A DNA stretch of 64,000 bases from Providencia rustigianii DSM 4541 (lineage in GTDB: Bacteria > Pseudomonadota > Gammaproteobacteria > Enterobacterales > Enterobacteriaceae): the NCBI RefSeq assembly GCF_000156395.1, contig NZ_GG703817.1, positions 319,409 through 383,408 on the forward strand, written 5' to 3'. The notes beneath the pieces are model-generated. The model saw only the letters and a list, made by a program, of their open reading frames with translations. It was not told the DNA's origin and ran no database searches. Made by a program: the position numbers and the translations under genes. This document shows positions 30,601-40,026 of this stretch, one piece after another. Numbering within the stretch: the first letter of the stretch is position 1; each line of letters starts with the position of its first letter.

Positions 30601-31578
30601 ATGAATTTATTAGCAAAACTCAAGATAGACTCTTTCTTGTTAATCATGATTGGTGTTGTAGTTGTTGCCAGTATTTTTCCTTGCGAAGGGAACGTCAAAA
30701 TATTCTTTCAATACTTAACGACTGCTGCAATTGCGTTACTATTTTTTATGCACGGCGCGAAGTTATCCAGAGAATCTATCGTAGCTGGAATGGGGCACTG
30801 GCGACTGCATTTACTGGTATTTGCGAGTACATTTATTCTCTTTCCGATCATCGGTGTCGCGTTGCGGTTCATGGTTCCTGAATGGATGTCTCCAACTGTT
30901 TACATGGGATTTTTATATCTATGTGCGCTTCCTGCTACCGTACAATCAGCGATAGCGTTTACATCAGTGGCAGGTGGAAATGTTGCATCTGCCATTTGTA
31001 GTGCATCGGCATCCAGTATTTTAGGTGTTTTTTTATCGCCTATCTTGGTGGGTATTCTGATGGATACGGATGGTAGCCAAGCGATGGATACCTTGAATGC
31101 TATCGGCTCGATTATGTTACAGCTGATGCTACCGTTTGTAGTGGGGCATTTATGTCGACCACTGATTGCTAATTGGATTAACCGTCACCGTCGGTTAGTG
31201 AATACAACAGATCGGTCATCAATTCTATTGGTGGTTTATGTGGCATTTAGTGAGGCTGTAGTAGAGGGGATTTGGCAAACAATTGATGCGTATTCACTGT
31301 TTATTATTACCTTGGTCTCCTGTTTCATACTCGTTGTGGTGATGGTTATTAATGTCATGTCAGCGCGTATTTTTGGCTTTAATAAAGAGGATGAAATTAC
31401 AATCCTTTTTTGTGGTTCAAAAAAGAGCTTAGCCAATGGTGTTCCAATGGCTAATGTCTTGTTTCCTGCGGCTTCAGTGGGGATCATTTTATTACCATTA
31501 ATGATTTTTCATCAAATTCAATTGATGGTTTGCGCCGTTATCGCCCAGCATTACGCCAAACGTTTAGACAAACATTAG
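30601..31578 (+). CDS. yfeH: Bile acid:sodium symporter family transporter, YfeH-type
   Basis: Integral inner-membrane protein of the SBF-like/YfeH family (PF13593 type) with about ten helices. The segments TTAAIALLFFMHGAKLSRE, LCALPATVQSAIAFTS, SASASSILGVFLSP and FCGSKKSLANGVPMANVLFP are close to E. coli YfeH, so a paralogue or displaced orthologue is likely. Start ATG 30601 (MNLLAKLKID) is preferred: it aligns with the E. coli start, while ATG 30589 touches the upstream terminator. Substrate unknown. It sits alone between two hairpins. Confidence 0.88.
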   Translation: MNLLAKLKIDSFLLIMIGVVVVASIFPCEGNVKIFFQYLTTAAIALLFFMHGAKLSRESIVAGMGHWRLHLLVFASTFILFPIIGVALRFMVPEWMSPTVYMGFLYLCALPATVQSAIAFTSVAGGNVASAICSASASSILGVFLSPILVGILMDTDGSQAMDTLNAIGSIMLQLMLPFVVGHLCRPLIANWINRHRRLVNTTDRSSILLVVYVAFSEAVVEGIWQTIDAYSLFIITLVSCFILVVVMVINVMSARIFGFNKEDEITILFCGSKKSLANGVPMANVLFPAASVGIILLPLMIFHQIQLMVCAVIAQHYAKRLDKH

Positions 31579-31595
31579 TTTACATTGAATTTAAG

Positions 31596-31618
31596 AAGGC
31601 AGTTTATCTGCCTTTATT
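31596..31618 (+). terminator. Terminator of the YfeH-type gene
   Basis: Stem AAGGCAG (31596-31602) with CTGCCTT (31608-31614), TTTAT loop, then TATT. It lies 14 bp upstream of a Ter site. Confidence 0.72.
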
Positions 31619-31627
31619 AATACTGAT

Positions 31628-31650
31628 AATTTAGTTACAACATACAGGTG
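31628..31650 (-). other. Ter site (Tus binding), second in window
   Basis: Plus strand reads AATTTAGTTACAACATAC; the reverse complement contains GTATGTTGTAACTAAAT, identical to E. coli TerB over 16 contiguous bases. The G of GTATGTTG, the base whose partner cytosine makes the Tus lock, is conserved. By analogy the blocking face is towards higher coordinates, so forks moving leftwards would be arrested. Confidence 0.87.
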
Positions 31651-31699
31651 GGGTAATAACAAAAAAGAACATGGGCATCAGTGCAAATTAACTATAAAA

Positions 31700-31735
31700 G
31701 GAAAGGTTAAACAGGGCAGAATAGGTGCTCTGCCC
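31700..31735 (-). terminator. add terminator
   Basis: On the minus strand GGGCAGA (31735-31729) pairs with TCTGCCC (31720-31714) across an 8-nt loop, followed by the moderate tail TGTTTAACCTTTCC. It starts 15 bp after the add stop. Confidence 0.6.
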
Positions 31736-31749
31736 AAAGATCAGAAGGG

Positions 31750-32751
31750 TTAGCGATTAGCCGCTTTACGTGTCAATTCCGCTTTTTCACTTTCGGATAA
31801 AAATGCCATGGTTAAACCATTTCGTTGTGCTTGCTCAATTTCACTCGAGGTTAGACCAGCTTGCGGGGCAGCAACATTATACTCATAAGGAAGCTCAATG
31901 CCTTGAACGGCAGGGTCATCGGTATTAATTGAAGCCAATACACCATGAGATAAAAATGTTTTCAGCGGATGTTGAGAAAGTGAAGCTACAGTACTGGTTT
32001 GCATATTGGAGGTTAAACAGCTCTCAATGCCAATGTGATTTTTAGCCAGATACTCAATAAGTTCTGGATCTTCAATAGCTTTAACACCATGACCAATACG
32101 CTGAGCACCTAATTCTTTGATAGCATGCCATATACTTGCTGCTCCAGCCGCTTCACCTGCATGAACAGTAATATTGAGCCCGGTATTACGTGCTTTAATA
32201 AAATGTTCTTCGAATAGAGCACCGGGGAAGCCCAGTTCATCACCAGCAAGGTCAAGTGCACAAAGCTTATCACGGTGAGCCAGTAAACCTTCGAGTTCAA
32301 GAGCGCAGGCTTGTTGACCGAAAGTACGGCTTAAAATACCGATTAAATTAACTTTAATATCATACTGGCGACAGCCTGCAGCAATACCATCAATAACGGC
32401 TTCTACAACGCTTTCAACAGGAAGCTGATGTTTCATCGCCATGTAGTAGGGGGAAAAACGTAATTCTGCATAATCAATACCAGCATTAAATGCATCTTCA
32501 ACGTTTTCAAATGCGACACGTTTACAGGCATCTAAGTCTGCTAATACTGCAACACCCCAATCTAATTTAGTTAAAAAACCAACCAAGTCAGCTTCTTGCC
32601 CCATAATTTGGACGTGAGGTCTTAATGCTTCAATTTCATCGGCCGGAAGTTGGATATTGTGTTGCTGTGCAAGGGAAAGAATAGTTTCAGGACGAATATT
32701 TCCATCAAGATGACGATGGATATCGGTTAAAGGGAGTTGTCTATTTATCAC
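31750..32751 (-). CDS. add: Adenosine deaminase
   Basis: Zinc hydrolase that deaminates adenosine and deoxyadenosine in purine salvage. 333 residues, the E. coli length. Zinc ligands His12 and His14 lie in [10 protein letters not shown]; the catalytic VHAGEAAG and the [11 protein letters not shown] motif with paired aspartates are intact. [11 protein letters not shown] provides a further histidine. The start is GTG at 32751 with AAGGA about 9 bp upstream. It is a single gene. The 80-bp upstream gap before the ydgA hairpin carries its promoter. Confidence 0.96.
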   Translation of the reverse strand: MINRQLPLTDIHRHLDGNIRPETILSLAQQHNIQLPADEIEALRPHVQIMGQEADLVGFLTKLDWGVAVLADLDACKRVAFENVEDAFNAGIDYAELRFSPYYMAMKHQLPVESVVEAVIDGIAAGCRQYDIKVNLIGILSRTFGQQACALELEGLLAHRDKLCALDLAGDELGFPGALFEEHFIKARNTGLNITVHAGEAAGAASIWHAIKELGAQRIGHGVKAIEDPELIEYLAKNHIGIESCLTSNMQTSTVASLSQHPLKTFLSHGVLASINTDDPAVQGIELPYEYNVAAPQAGLTSSEIEQAQRNGLTMAFLSESEKAELTRKAANR

Positions 32752-32831
32752 AATAAATGATCCTTATGAATGTTCTGCCCCCATTTTGTCTGTAATTACA
32801 TAAAAAGCAATGAAAAATATAGTTAATATAA

Positions 32832-32862
32832 GCAAAAACGCCAGTCATAAAGACTGGCGTTT
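32832..32862 (-). terminator. ydgA terminator
   Basis: Perfect 11-bp stem AAACGCCAGTC (minus strand, 32862-32852) with GACTGGCGTTT (32846-32836), TTTAT loop and T tail. Confidence 0.88.
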
Positions 32863-32884
32863 AATCAATTTATCGTAGGATAAA

Positions 32885-34534
32885 TTATTGTGCAGCTGGC
32901 GCAGCCGGTGCTTCTGCTGGTTGCTCAACTTCTAATACTTGCTCGCTAACTTCAGCGCCTTCAGCAGGTTGAGCTTCTTCTTCGTAGCCCATAGTATCTT
33001 CTGGACCAGACATCATTTTCATCTTAGTTAAGAATTCAGCTAAGGTATATTTGTCATCGTTGAAAGTCAGGTCATTACCTGCAAATTTAACAGTCATTGT
33101 TAAATCTTTTTCGCTATCGATCATCCAAGGATGTTTTTTCTCTTTTGCTTTTTCTGCACGCTGTTCGTCAGTCATGAACATTTCTTCGAACGGGTTAGAG
33201 AACATGTCAGCAGTCAACATTTGTTGAACACCTTCAAATTCAGCAGTAACTTGTTCTTGGATGGCCTTTTTATCTTCGGCAGCCGCTGGAACACCGCCAT
33301 CTAAGATCATAGCTTGAGTCATTGACTCAATAATCATTGGCTTGTTCAGTTTCATGCTGAAGTCAAAAGAGGTGATCAGCTTTTTGAATGCTTCATCAAC
33401 TTTATTAGACATTGCTAATGAAGTGACTTCGTCCTGATTCCACTGGTTGAAAGTGATATTCAGGTCGATAGAGCTTTGGCCAGCTTCGTTTTTCCAGTAG
33501 AACGGGCTAACAGTCAGTACTGGTTTGCTTTTCATTAACTCTGGTAAAGTAGTGGTGAGCATTTGCATTGCGATAGCTTCGCTTGCTTCAGATGGGTTAC
33601 CACTTGCTAAGCCTTCAGCTAACGCTTTGTTATATTGTTCTACAAATTTACCTAATGCTTTCGCATCTAATTTTTCGATAGCAACAGTTAATTCACCAGA
33701 ACCTAAGTTTTGTTCTAATGCTTTAACATCGCTAATTTTGTAAGTCATGTTACCTTTAACGTCTTCGCCGTTAATTGAGGTATCACTAGCAACACTTAGG
33801 TTTTTGAAAGAGAACTTAGTCTCTGGGATGTTAACGTCAGTATCAGCGATAACAAACTCTTGTTTACCTGTGTAGAAACCGTATTGAGTTCTCTTCACAT
33901 TAGAAAACAGTTTTAGACCTTTCATGGTAACGGCTTCTGAATTATTTGCACTGCTAACAACGACGCTATCAGTGACTAATAATGCATCAACAGTTTCTAA
34001 GTCAGTACCTGTTGAGATATCTAATTTTGCACCACTGAACGAGAATTTGCTGTCATCTTTAGCATATTCAAGAGGAATCAGTTCAATGTTAGAGTCAACA
34101 TTTTTGCTGTAACCGATAACCGCAGTACCATTCATGAATGGCTTACCTTTGGTAGCTTCGAACAGCTCTTTAGTTGCTGCTGTATTGGCTAATTCAACAT
34201 TTACTGCGCCTAATTTAGGCATTAAGTTGAATTTAGCAACTTGCGTTAATGGTAATGGACCATGAGCAATATCTGCTTTGAATACGATATTTTCATCAGG
34301 TTTACCTGCTGAACCAATCACGATGTCTGCTTGAGAAGAGAAAACGCCACGTTTGTAGTTTTCCATTTTAAAGCTGACGTCTGAGCTAGGGTCGTTTGCT
34401 GTAACAAACTCATTTGATTTATCAATGACTTTTTTCAGTTCAGCTTCAACTTTAGAGCCTGTATACCATGATGCACCGGTCCATGCAGCACCTAGAGCAA
34501 CGATAACACCAACCGCAACTAATGACTTTTTCAT
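32885..34534 (-). CDS. ydgA: DUF945 family protein YdgA
   Basis: Large envelope protein of unknown function, YdgA/DUF945. The start chosen is ATG 34534 (MKKSLVAVGVIVALGAAWTG), which matches E. coli MNKSLVAVGVIVALG; an ATG three codons earlier is possible. 549 residues. One N-terminal membrane helix, a long beta-rich periplasmic domain with a YKRGVFSSQADI segment, and an acidic Glu/Pro/Ala low-complexity tail (about the last 35 residues). E. coli YdgA has been linked to swarming, which is family knowledge only. It follows manA on the same strand after 100 bp. Confidence 0.92.
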   Translation of the reverse strand: MKKSLVAVGVIVALGAAWTGASWYTGSKVEAELKKVIDKSNEFVTANDPSSDVSFKMENYKRGVFSSQADIVIGSAGKPDENIVFKADIAHGPLPLTQVAKFNLMPKLGAVNVELANTAATKELFEATKGKPFMNGTAVIGYSKNVDSNIELIPLEYAKDDSKFSFSGAKLDISTGTDLETVDALLVTDSVVVSSANNSEAVTMKGLKLFSNVKRTQYGFYTGKQEFVIADTDVNIPETKFSFKNLSVASDTSINGEDVKGNMTYKISDVKALEQNLGSGELTVAIEKLDAKALGKFVEQYNKALAEGLASGNPSEASEAIAMQMLTTTLPELMKSKPVLTVSPFYWKNEAGQSSIDLNITFNQWNQDEVTSLAMSNKVDEAFKKLITSFDFSMKLNKPMIIESMTQAMILDGGVPAAAEDKKAIQEQVTAEFEGVQQMLTADMFSNPFEEMFMTDEQRAEKAKEKKHPWMIDSEKDLTMTVKFAGNDLTFNDDKYTLAEFLTKMKMMSGPEDTMGYEEEAQPAEGAEVSEQVLEVEQPAEAPAAPAAQ

Positions 34535-34643
34535 TGTAGACATCCATCCTTTCAGTACGAGCGTAGCGTACCTACGTATAAATAATATAAGTTTTATTAC
34601 CCGTTTTACTGTGTGTGTAAACGGCTAAATACAGAATATGACA

Positions 34644-35819
34644 CTAAATATTAAACACTCGAGCCAACTTACCATCTCCATAAATGGAAAGGTTATCCTC
34701 ATAGGCAGGTAAAAAAACAGATTCACCAGAATTCATGTTTATTTCTTGAGTACCAGTGCGTAACACTAATTCGCCTTCAATACAGAATAAAATTGAAGCA
34801 CTATTATTAGTAATGGATACTCCCGAGCGGCTAATAGAATATATATTAAATGAAAAATCTTCCACTGGGATCTTATATTTCCAGACATTTCCAGATTTTT
34901 CGGGGATATTGAGCAAATCGCGAGCTTTAGTTGACTTAAAATCAATATTATCAATCAGTTCTTTTGTATCAATATGTTTACTGGTCAAACCTGCGCGCAA
35001 TACATTATCAGAGTTTGCCATAACTTCTAAGCCAACACCTTCTAAATAGGCATGAGGTGTTCGGGCATACAAAAACATTGCTTCACCTGGTTGTAATTCA
35101 ACGATATTTAGTAGAAGAGGGGTAAATAGCCCGTTATCATCGGGATATAAACTTGTCATCTGCTTGATTGAATTCCATGGTTCACCTTGTTTACTATTTA
35201 GCGCAGCTTTTAATACACCTAATGCGAGATCTTTTTGCTCACCAGTCAAATTAAGAATCTGTGCAAATAATTTTCCTAGTTTTTCTTCTGTTGGCTCTTG
35301 AATAAATAATTGAATATCAGGATGGGCTGCAGAGATAAAATCTAAATATTCGACAATTTCGTCGATAGGACGAAACGCATTCATGGCTTTAAATGGTGTT
35401 AAAGCATAGATCAATTCTGGCTTATGGTTATCATCTTTATAATTACGAATAGGGGAATCTAAAGGAATTCCAGCAGCATTTTCTTTAGCAAATCCCGCTT
35501 TAGCATACGCTTTATTTGGATGTACTTGCACTGATAATGGTTGTGCAGCACACAAAACTTTAAAAAGATAAGGTAGGCGACCAAAGTGTTTAGCAACTTT
35601 CGCCCCTAAAATTCGCTCTGGGTCATCATTGATCAATGATTCAAGTGAAACTTTTTGATTTGTTTGCGGTGAAATCACCTCAGAACTTGCCTTTGGGTGG
35701 GCTCCCATCCAAAGTTCTGCCATAGGTAAATTGTCCGGGTTTGGGTAACCATACAGTTGGGTCAGGGCGGTTTTACTACCCCAATCATAGTTCTGGACTT
35801 TGTTTATCATTTTCAGCAT
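34644..35819 (-). CDS. manA: Mannose-6-phosphate isomerase, class I
   Basis: Zinc enzyme that interconverts mannose-6-phosphate and fructose-6-phosphate, linking mannose use and GDP-mannose supply to glycolysis. The start is ATG 35819 (MLKMINKVQNYDWGSKTALT), giving 391 residues as in E. coli; the frame extends 25 codons upstream without family support. Zinc ligands are in QVHPNK (Gln, His), NHKPEL (Glu) and TPHAYLEG (His). AAGAGA lies about 9 bp before the start. It is divergent from fumC over about 180 bp. Confidence 0.97.
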   Translation of the reverse strand: MLKMINKVQNYDWGSKTALTQLYGYPNPDNLPMAELWMGAHPKASSEVISPQTNQKVSLESLINDDPERILGAKVAKHFGRLPYLFKVLCAAQPLSVQVHPNKAYAKAGFAKENAAGIPLDSPIRNYKDDNHKPELIYALTPFKAMNAFRPIDEIVEYLDFISAAHPDIQLFIQEPTEEKLGKLFAQILNLTGEQKDLALGVLKAALNSKQGEPWNSIKQMTSLYPDDNGLFTPLLLNIVELQPGEAMFLYARTPHAYLEGVGLEVMANSDNVLRAGLTSKHIDTKELIDNIDFKSTKARDLLNIPEKSGNVWKYKIPVEDFSFNIYSISRSGVSITNNSASILFCIEGELVLRTGTQEINMNSGESVFLPAYEDNLSIYGDGKLARVFNI

Positions 35820-35998
35820 AACGAAATTCTCTTTTTTGCAAAAATCAACTAATTTCCTTTTTACTACAGTACAATAAGCTCGACCAAGTCTCATAATTGA
35901 AATTCAATTTGTGGCATTATACTGCTCGGTTATTTGCTTACCTGCAAGCAGATGATTCTAAAATCAATTATTCTGAGTATGTACCTAAGGAGCTAGTA

Positions 35999-37396
35999 AT
36001 GGCAGCCACTCGCATTGAAAAAGACTCAATGGGACCAATTGAAGTACCTGCTGACCACTTGTGGGGCGCGCAAACGCAGCGTTCTTTAGAACATTTCCGT
36101 ATCTCTGTAGAAAAAATGCCTGTTGCCTTAATTCACGCATTAGCGGTGACTAAAAAAGCAGCGGCAAGTGTGAACATGGATTTAGGTTTGCTGCCAAAAG
36201 ATCGCGGTGACGCAATTATCGCTGCGGCAGATGAAGTGCTCGCTGGCAAACACCCAACAGAATTCCCTCTTGCTATCTGGCAAACCGGTTCTGGTACTCA
36301 AAGTAACATGAACATGAATGAGGTGCTAGCTAACCGTGGTAGCGAGATCCTCGGAGGTCAACGTGGTAATGACCGTCTGATTCACCCTAATGATGATGTT
36401 AACAAGAGCCAAAGCTCCAACGACGTTTTCCCAACAGCAATGCATGTCGCTGCGGTTGTGGGGATCCGTGAACATCTCCTGCCAGAACTGAAAGTTCTGC
36501 ACAAAACTCTCGACGCGAAAGCTAAAGAATTCAAAGATATCGTAAAAATTGGTCGTACTCACTTACAAGATGCTACTCCATTGACTTTAGGCCAAGAAAT
36601 TTCTGGCTGGGCGGCAATGCTGGCTCACAATGAAAAGCATATTGAAAACTCAGTTCCACATGTTTGTGAACTGGCGCTAGGTGGAACAGCTGTTGGTACG
36701 GGTCTAAACACGCATCCTGAATATGCGGTACGTGTGGCGAAGAAAATTGCTGAATTAACCGGTCAACCATTTGTTACTTCACCCAACAAATTTGAAGCGC
36801 TCGCGACCTGTGATGCATTAGTTCATGCTCACGGAGCCCTGAAAGGCTTAGCTGCATCATTAATGAAGATTGCTAATGATGTTAGATGGTTAGCTTCAGG
36901 TCCTCGTTGTGGTATTGGTGAAATATCAATCCCTGAAAACGAACCAGGCAGCTCAATCATGCCAGGTAAAGTTAACCCAACACAATGTGAAGCATTAACC
37001 ATGCTGTGCGCACAAGTGATGGGTAACGATGTAGCTGTTAACATCGGTGGTGCTTCAGGTAATTTTGAGCTGAACGTATTCCGCCCAATGGTTATTGATA
37101 ACTTCTTACAATCTATTCGTTTACTCGCGGATGGTATGCGTAGCTTTAATGAGCACTGTGCTGAAGGTATCGAACCAAACCGTGAGCGTATTGAAAAATT
37201 ACTGCATGAATCTCTGATGCTGGTAACGGCTTTAAATACCCACATTGGTTATGACAAAGCAGCTGAAATTGCTAAAAAAGCTCATAAAGAAGGTCTTACC
37301 CTGAAAGAAGCCGCACTGAAATTGAACTACTTAACTGAAGCTCAATTTGATGAGTGGGTTCGTCCAGAAGACATGGTTGGAAGTATGAAATCTTAA
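35999..37396 (+). CDS. fumC: Fumarate hydratase class II
   Basis: Iron-independent fumarase of the TCA cycle. The start is ATG 35999 ([17 protein letters not shown]) with AAGGAG at 35987-35992; the frame is open from 35897 but the extra 34 residues have no counterpart in FumC. 465 residues against 467 in E. coli. The superfamily signature [13 protein letters not shown] contains the catalytic serine loop, and the active-site histidine is in [10 protein letters not shown]. In E. coli fumC is a SoxS target and replaces FumA under iron or oxidative stress; no such box was confirmed here. Confidence 0.97.
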   Translation: MAATRIEKDSMGPIEVPADHLWGAQTQRSLEHFRISVEKMPVALIHALAVTKKAAASVNMDLGLLPKDRGDAIIAAADEVLAGKHPTEFPLAIWQTGSGTQSNMNMNEVLANRGSEILGGQRGNDRLIHPNDDVNKSQSSNDVFPTAMHVAAVVGIREHLLPELKVLHKTLDAKAKEFKDIVKIGRTHLQDATPLTLGQEISGWAAMLAHNEKHIENSVPHVCELALGGTAVGTGLNTHPEYAVRVAKKIAELTGQPFVTSPNKFEALATCDALVHAHGALKGLAASLMKIANDVRWLASGPRCGIGEISIPENEPGSSIMPGKVNPTQCEALTMLCAQVMGNDVAVNIGGASGNFELNVFRPMVIDNFLQSIRLLADGMRSFNEHCAEGIEPNRERIEKLLHESLMLVTALNTHIGYDKAAEIAKKAHKEGLTLKEAALKLNYLTEAQFDEWVRPEDMVGSMKS

Positions 37397-37422
37397 TTTA
37401 TCCATCACAATAAATTGAGGTC

Positions 37423-37458
37423 AGCCCCGATACTAACAATAGAATCGGGGCTTTTTTT
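37423..37458. terminator. Bidirectional terminator between fumC and tus
   Basis: Perfect 9-bp stem AGCCCCGAT (37423-37431) with ATCGGGGCT (37444-37452), 12-nt loop and seven T. The tus stop codon (37457-37459) overlaps the T run. Confidence 0.9.
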
Positions 37459-38365
37459 ATCGTTCGATATACAAATTTAATCTTGGAATGAGTAATTCTA
37501 CAGGTTTAGATCGTGGACGATGGCGTAGCGCAATCTGATCAACATGGTAATCTGATAATTCACCAACCGTAATATCTTCAAGACTTTTTTCTACGGCAAA
37601 GATAAGCAATGGTGTTGCACAAGGATACTGAACCTGTTTCTGACTCTCTTTATCCCATACTCTGGCAATGGGCTGAACTTTTACAGGGCGCTGGGTTTTT
37701 AAAATGGCATCATGAGGAAGAGAGCGGATCAAGGCTATTTCATTCTCCAATTGCAACTGCCAATGTTCCCTCTGCATATGAGAAGGTGTTCGACCACTTT
37801 CTAAACTAGCCTGTAATCTACTAAGCATCTGTTCTTGAGTGACTTTATTAATAACTTTTTTATTTGCCCACCCAAAGCGAACCGTATCCACATCTACAAT
37901 CGACGTGATTGTTCGATAGGTATTAAGGGTTAATAACCCATGAAGGCTCTCGCGTATAAACTCAAAACGATGAGATTCGTCAACCTGAGTAACGATATTT
38001 TTTATGCTTAGTTTTAATTGATTTATATCGGTTATTAACGATTGAAAGAGATGGTAATCGGGTAGGGATGCTTCGATAACGATGGCACCAGGCAAACGAA
38101 TTGCCGCTTTATTACTAACAGATTCAGATTTATTGTGGATAAAGAGCAACTTAAATAGCTCAATAGTATGGTTAATAGCATCGATTCCAACGTGTTTATC
38201 AACAAATATCGAGGAAACTTCGTTATGTTCATCACCTTTAAGGACTTCAGGCAAACTGAATACACAGGCCTGAATGCGGTCTTGCTTAGTTAGATGATGG
38301 CAAAACTGGTTAATGTTGAATTCTAATTGATTAAAATGAGTGATTAATTCTTGTTTTTTACTCAT
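37457..38365 (-). CDS. tus: Replication terminus site-binding protein Tus
   Basis: Monomeric protein that binds Ter sites and blocks the replicative helicase from one side. About 302 residues, near the E. coli length of 309, with the family pattern of an N-terminal helical part and a later beta-rich DNA-binding core (for example KVQPIARVW near the middle and HRPRSKPVELLIPR at the C terminus). ATG 38365 is preferred to a GTG one codon earlier, with AAGG about 8 bp upstream. A Ter site lies only 10 bp upstream of the start, so Tus should repress its own gene as in E. coli. It neighbours fumC and manA as in E. coli. Confidence 0.94.
   Translation of the reverse strand: MSKKQELITHFNQLEFNINQFCHHLTKQDRIQACVFSLPEVLKGDEHNEVSSIFVDKHVGIDAINHTIELFKLLFIHNKSESVSNKAAIRLPGAIVIEASLPDYHLFQSLITDINQLKLSIKNIVTQVDESHRFEFIRESLHGLLTLNTYRTITSIVDVDTVRFGWANKKVINKVTQEQMLSRLQASLESGRTPSHMQREHWQLQLENEIALIRSLPHDAILKTQRPVKVQPIARVWDKESQKQVQYPCATPLLIFAVEKSLEDITVGELSDYHVDQIALRHRPRSKPVELLIPRLNLYIER
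38060..38067 (+). other. KOPS-type octamer GGGTAGGG
   Basis: Match to the FtsK-orienting sequence GGGNAGGG on the plus strand, inside tus. It points rightwards, towards dif. Confidence 0.4.
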
Positions 38366-38374
38366 CACAGAGCC

Positions 38375-38397
38375 TTTTTAGTTACAACATTCAGATG
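38375..38397 (-). other. Ter site upstream of tus
   Basis: The reverse complement reads GAATGTTGTAACTAAAA, sharing the invariant ATGTTGTAACTAAA core of E. coli Ter sites and the lock guanine. It ends at the tus ribosome site and has the same orientation relative to tus as E. coli TerB. Blocking face towards higher coordinates (forks moving leftwards are stopped). It doubles as the likely tus operator. Confidence 0.9.
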
Positions 38398-38650
38398 GGT
38401 GATAAACCAAAACTAACATTAGCTACTGTGTTTATCAATTAATTTCAACCAGGAAGAGAGGAACTAGGGATACCTATGTGATTATACTCTTATTACGATT
38501 CATACTGAAAGGGCTATATTCTATAATCCAATTTAATATCAATGTATTATCTAAATTTAACCTGAACATCGTCATTATTACCGGAATATAAATAATGCCG
38601 ATGCTCAGGCTATCGAGCCTATTGACTAAAAATAAGCTCGATATTAGCCG

Positions 38651-39913
38651 CTAGCATTTATTCTTCAGCTTATAGCCGATAGCTACACCAAGTAATAGAA
38701 TTACCGAAATGAACAATGCGACGCCATTCCATCCATAAAATGACCAGAAAACCCCACCTAATGTACCTGCAATGCTGGAACCTGCATAATAGCTAAAAAG
38801 GTAAAGAGATGAAGCTTGTCCGCGGGCACGCTTGGCTCGACGACCAACCCAACTACTAGCTACCGAATGTCCTGCAAAAAAACCAGCGGTTAACACAGTC
38901 ATACCCGTCAATATTATCCATATGTTTGGGTGTAACGTTAATACCACGCCAATAAGCATCATACCAATAGCAGCAATGAGCACTCTGCCATAACCGTATT
39001 TCTGAGTTAAACTACCCGTTTTTGTTGCGCTATAAGTGCCTGTTAAATAGATAATAGATAAAAATCCAACAACTGATTGGCTAAAATTATAGGGTGGCTC
39101 CAATAAACGGTAACCAATATAGTTGTACATTGTGACAAAGGCGCCCATCAGCACAAAGCCTTCAATAAACAACCAAGGCAATCCCTTATCTCGTAGATGT
39201 AAGTGTAGGTTAACCCAAAGATTTCTAGGTTTGAGAGAGGTGGCCCTAAAATGTTGGGAAGGGGGTAATAAACGCCAAAAACCAATTGCGGCAATTAACG
39301 CTAAAGTGCCTAAAATAACGACCGCAACCCGCCAAGAATAATAATCAGCTACGACACCAGTCATTAGACGCCCGCTCATTCCACCAATCGAATTACCGCT
39401 AATATACAGTCCCATGGAGAGGGCTACATAGCTAGGATGGATTTCTTCGCTTAAGTAGGTCATCGCAACCGCCGCAACACCACTTAAAGATAGACCAACT
39501 AATGCTCGAGCAATCAATATTCCTTGCCAGCTTTGCATTACTGAACTCATTAACGTAAATATTGCTGCACATGTGAGGGATATCACCATCACATTTTTAC
39601 GGCCAATAGCATCTGAAATAGGCCCAGTAACCAGTAAACCCAGCGCCATCAGCCCAGTACTGAGTGAGAGTGATAAACTTGCAGTTGCCGGAGAAACATT
39701 AAAATCGGAGGATAACATCGGTAAAATTGGCTGGACAAAATATAGGAGGGCGAAGGTTGCAAAGCCCACGGTAAAAAATGAGAGTGTCACCCGCAGATAG
39801 AGAGCATCATCCCGTTGGATATAATGCTTTTTTGGATCGCTGCTGATCAAGGTTTTAGTCGTTTTATCCTCCATGATGGTGTTCGTTGAAAGGCGATTTG
39901 ATGACGGTTCCAT
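38651..39913 (-). CDS. ynfM: MFS transporter YnfM
   Basis: Twelve-helix major facilitator transporter close to E. coli YnfM (ALLYFVQPILP, GPISDAIGRKNVMV, GLSLSGVAAVAMTYLSEEIHPS, SMGLYISGNSIGGMSGR and RGQASSLYLFSYYAGSSIAGT). The start is ATG 39913 with AAGGA 6 bp upstream; an in-frame TTG at 39934 is less likely. 420 residues. The substrate is not established; arabinose efflux has been suggested for the family. It is divergent from the LysR gene ynfL, which probably controls it. The 285 bp between here and tus hold the tus promoter, a Ter site and small hairpins (38607-38620 and 38614-38640). Confidence 0.93.
   Translation of the reverse strand: MEPSSNRLSTNTIMEDKTTKTLISSDPKKHYIQRDDALYLRVTLSFFTVGFATFALLYFVQPILPMLSSDFNVSPATASLSLSLSTGLMALGLLVTGPISDAIGRKNVMVISLTCAAIFTLMSSVMQSWQGILIARALVGLSLSGVAAVAMTYLSEEIHPSYVALSMGLYISGNSIGGMSGRLMTGVVADYYSWRVAVVILGTLALIAAIGFWRLLPPSQHFRATSLKPRNLWVNLHLHLRDKGLPWLFIEGFVLMGAFVTMYNYIGYRLLEPPYNFSQSVVGFLSIIYLTGTYSATKTGSLTQKYGYGRVLIAAIGMMLIGVVLTLHPNIWIILTGMTVLTAGFFAGHSVASSWVGRRAKRARGQASSLYLFSYYAGSSIAGTLGGVFWSFYGWNGVALFISVILLLGVAIGYKLKNKC
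39256..39263 (+). other. KOPS-type octamer GGGAAGGG
   Basis: Match to GGGNAGGG on the plus strand, inside ynfM, pointing towards dif about 6.6 kb away. Confidence 0.4.
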
Positions 39914-40026
39914 AGGTATTCCTTGACGGTGCAACTCATTTGATTTCGATCAAAGAATAGAAAGTTTCAACTTTTTTGTCTAATATATTAATTATACATA
40001 ATAATATCTTTAAAGTATCAATTACC

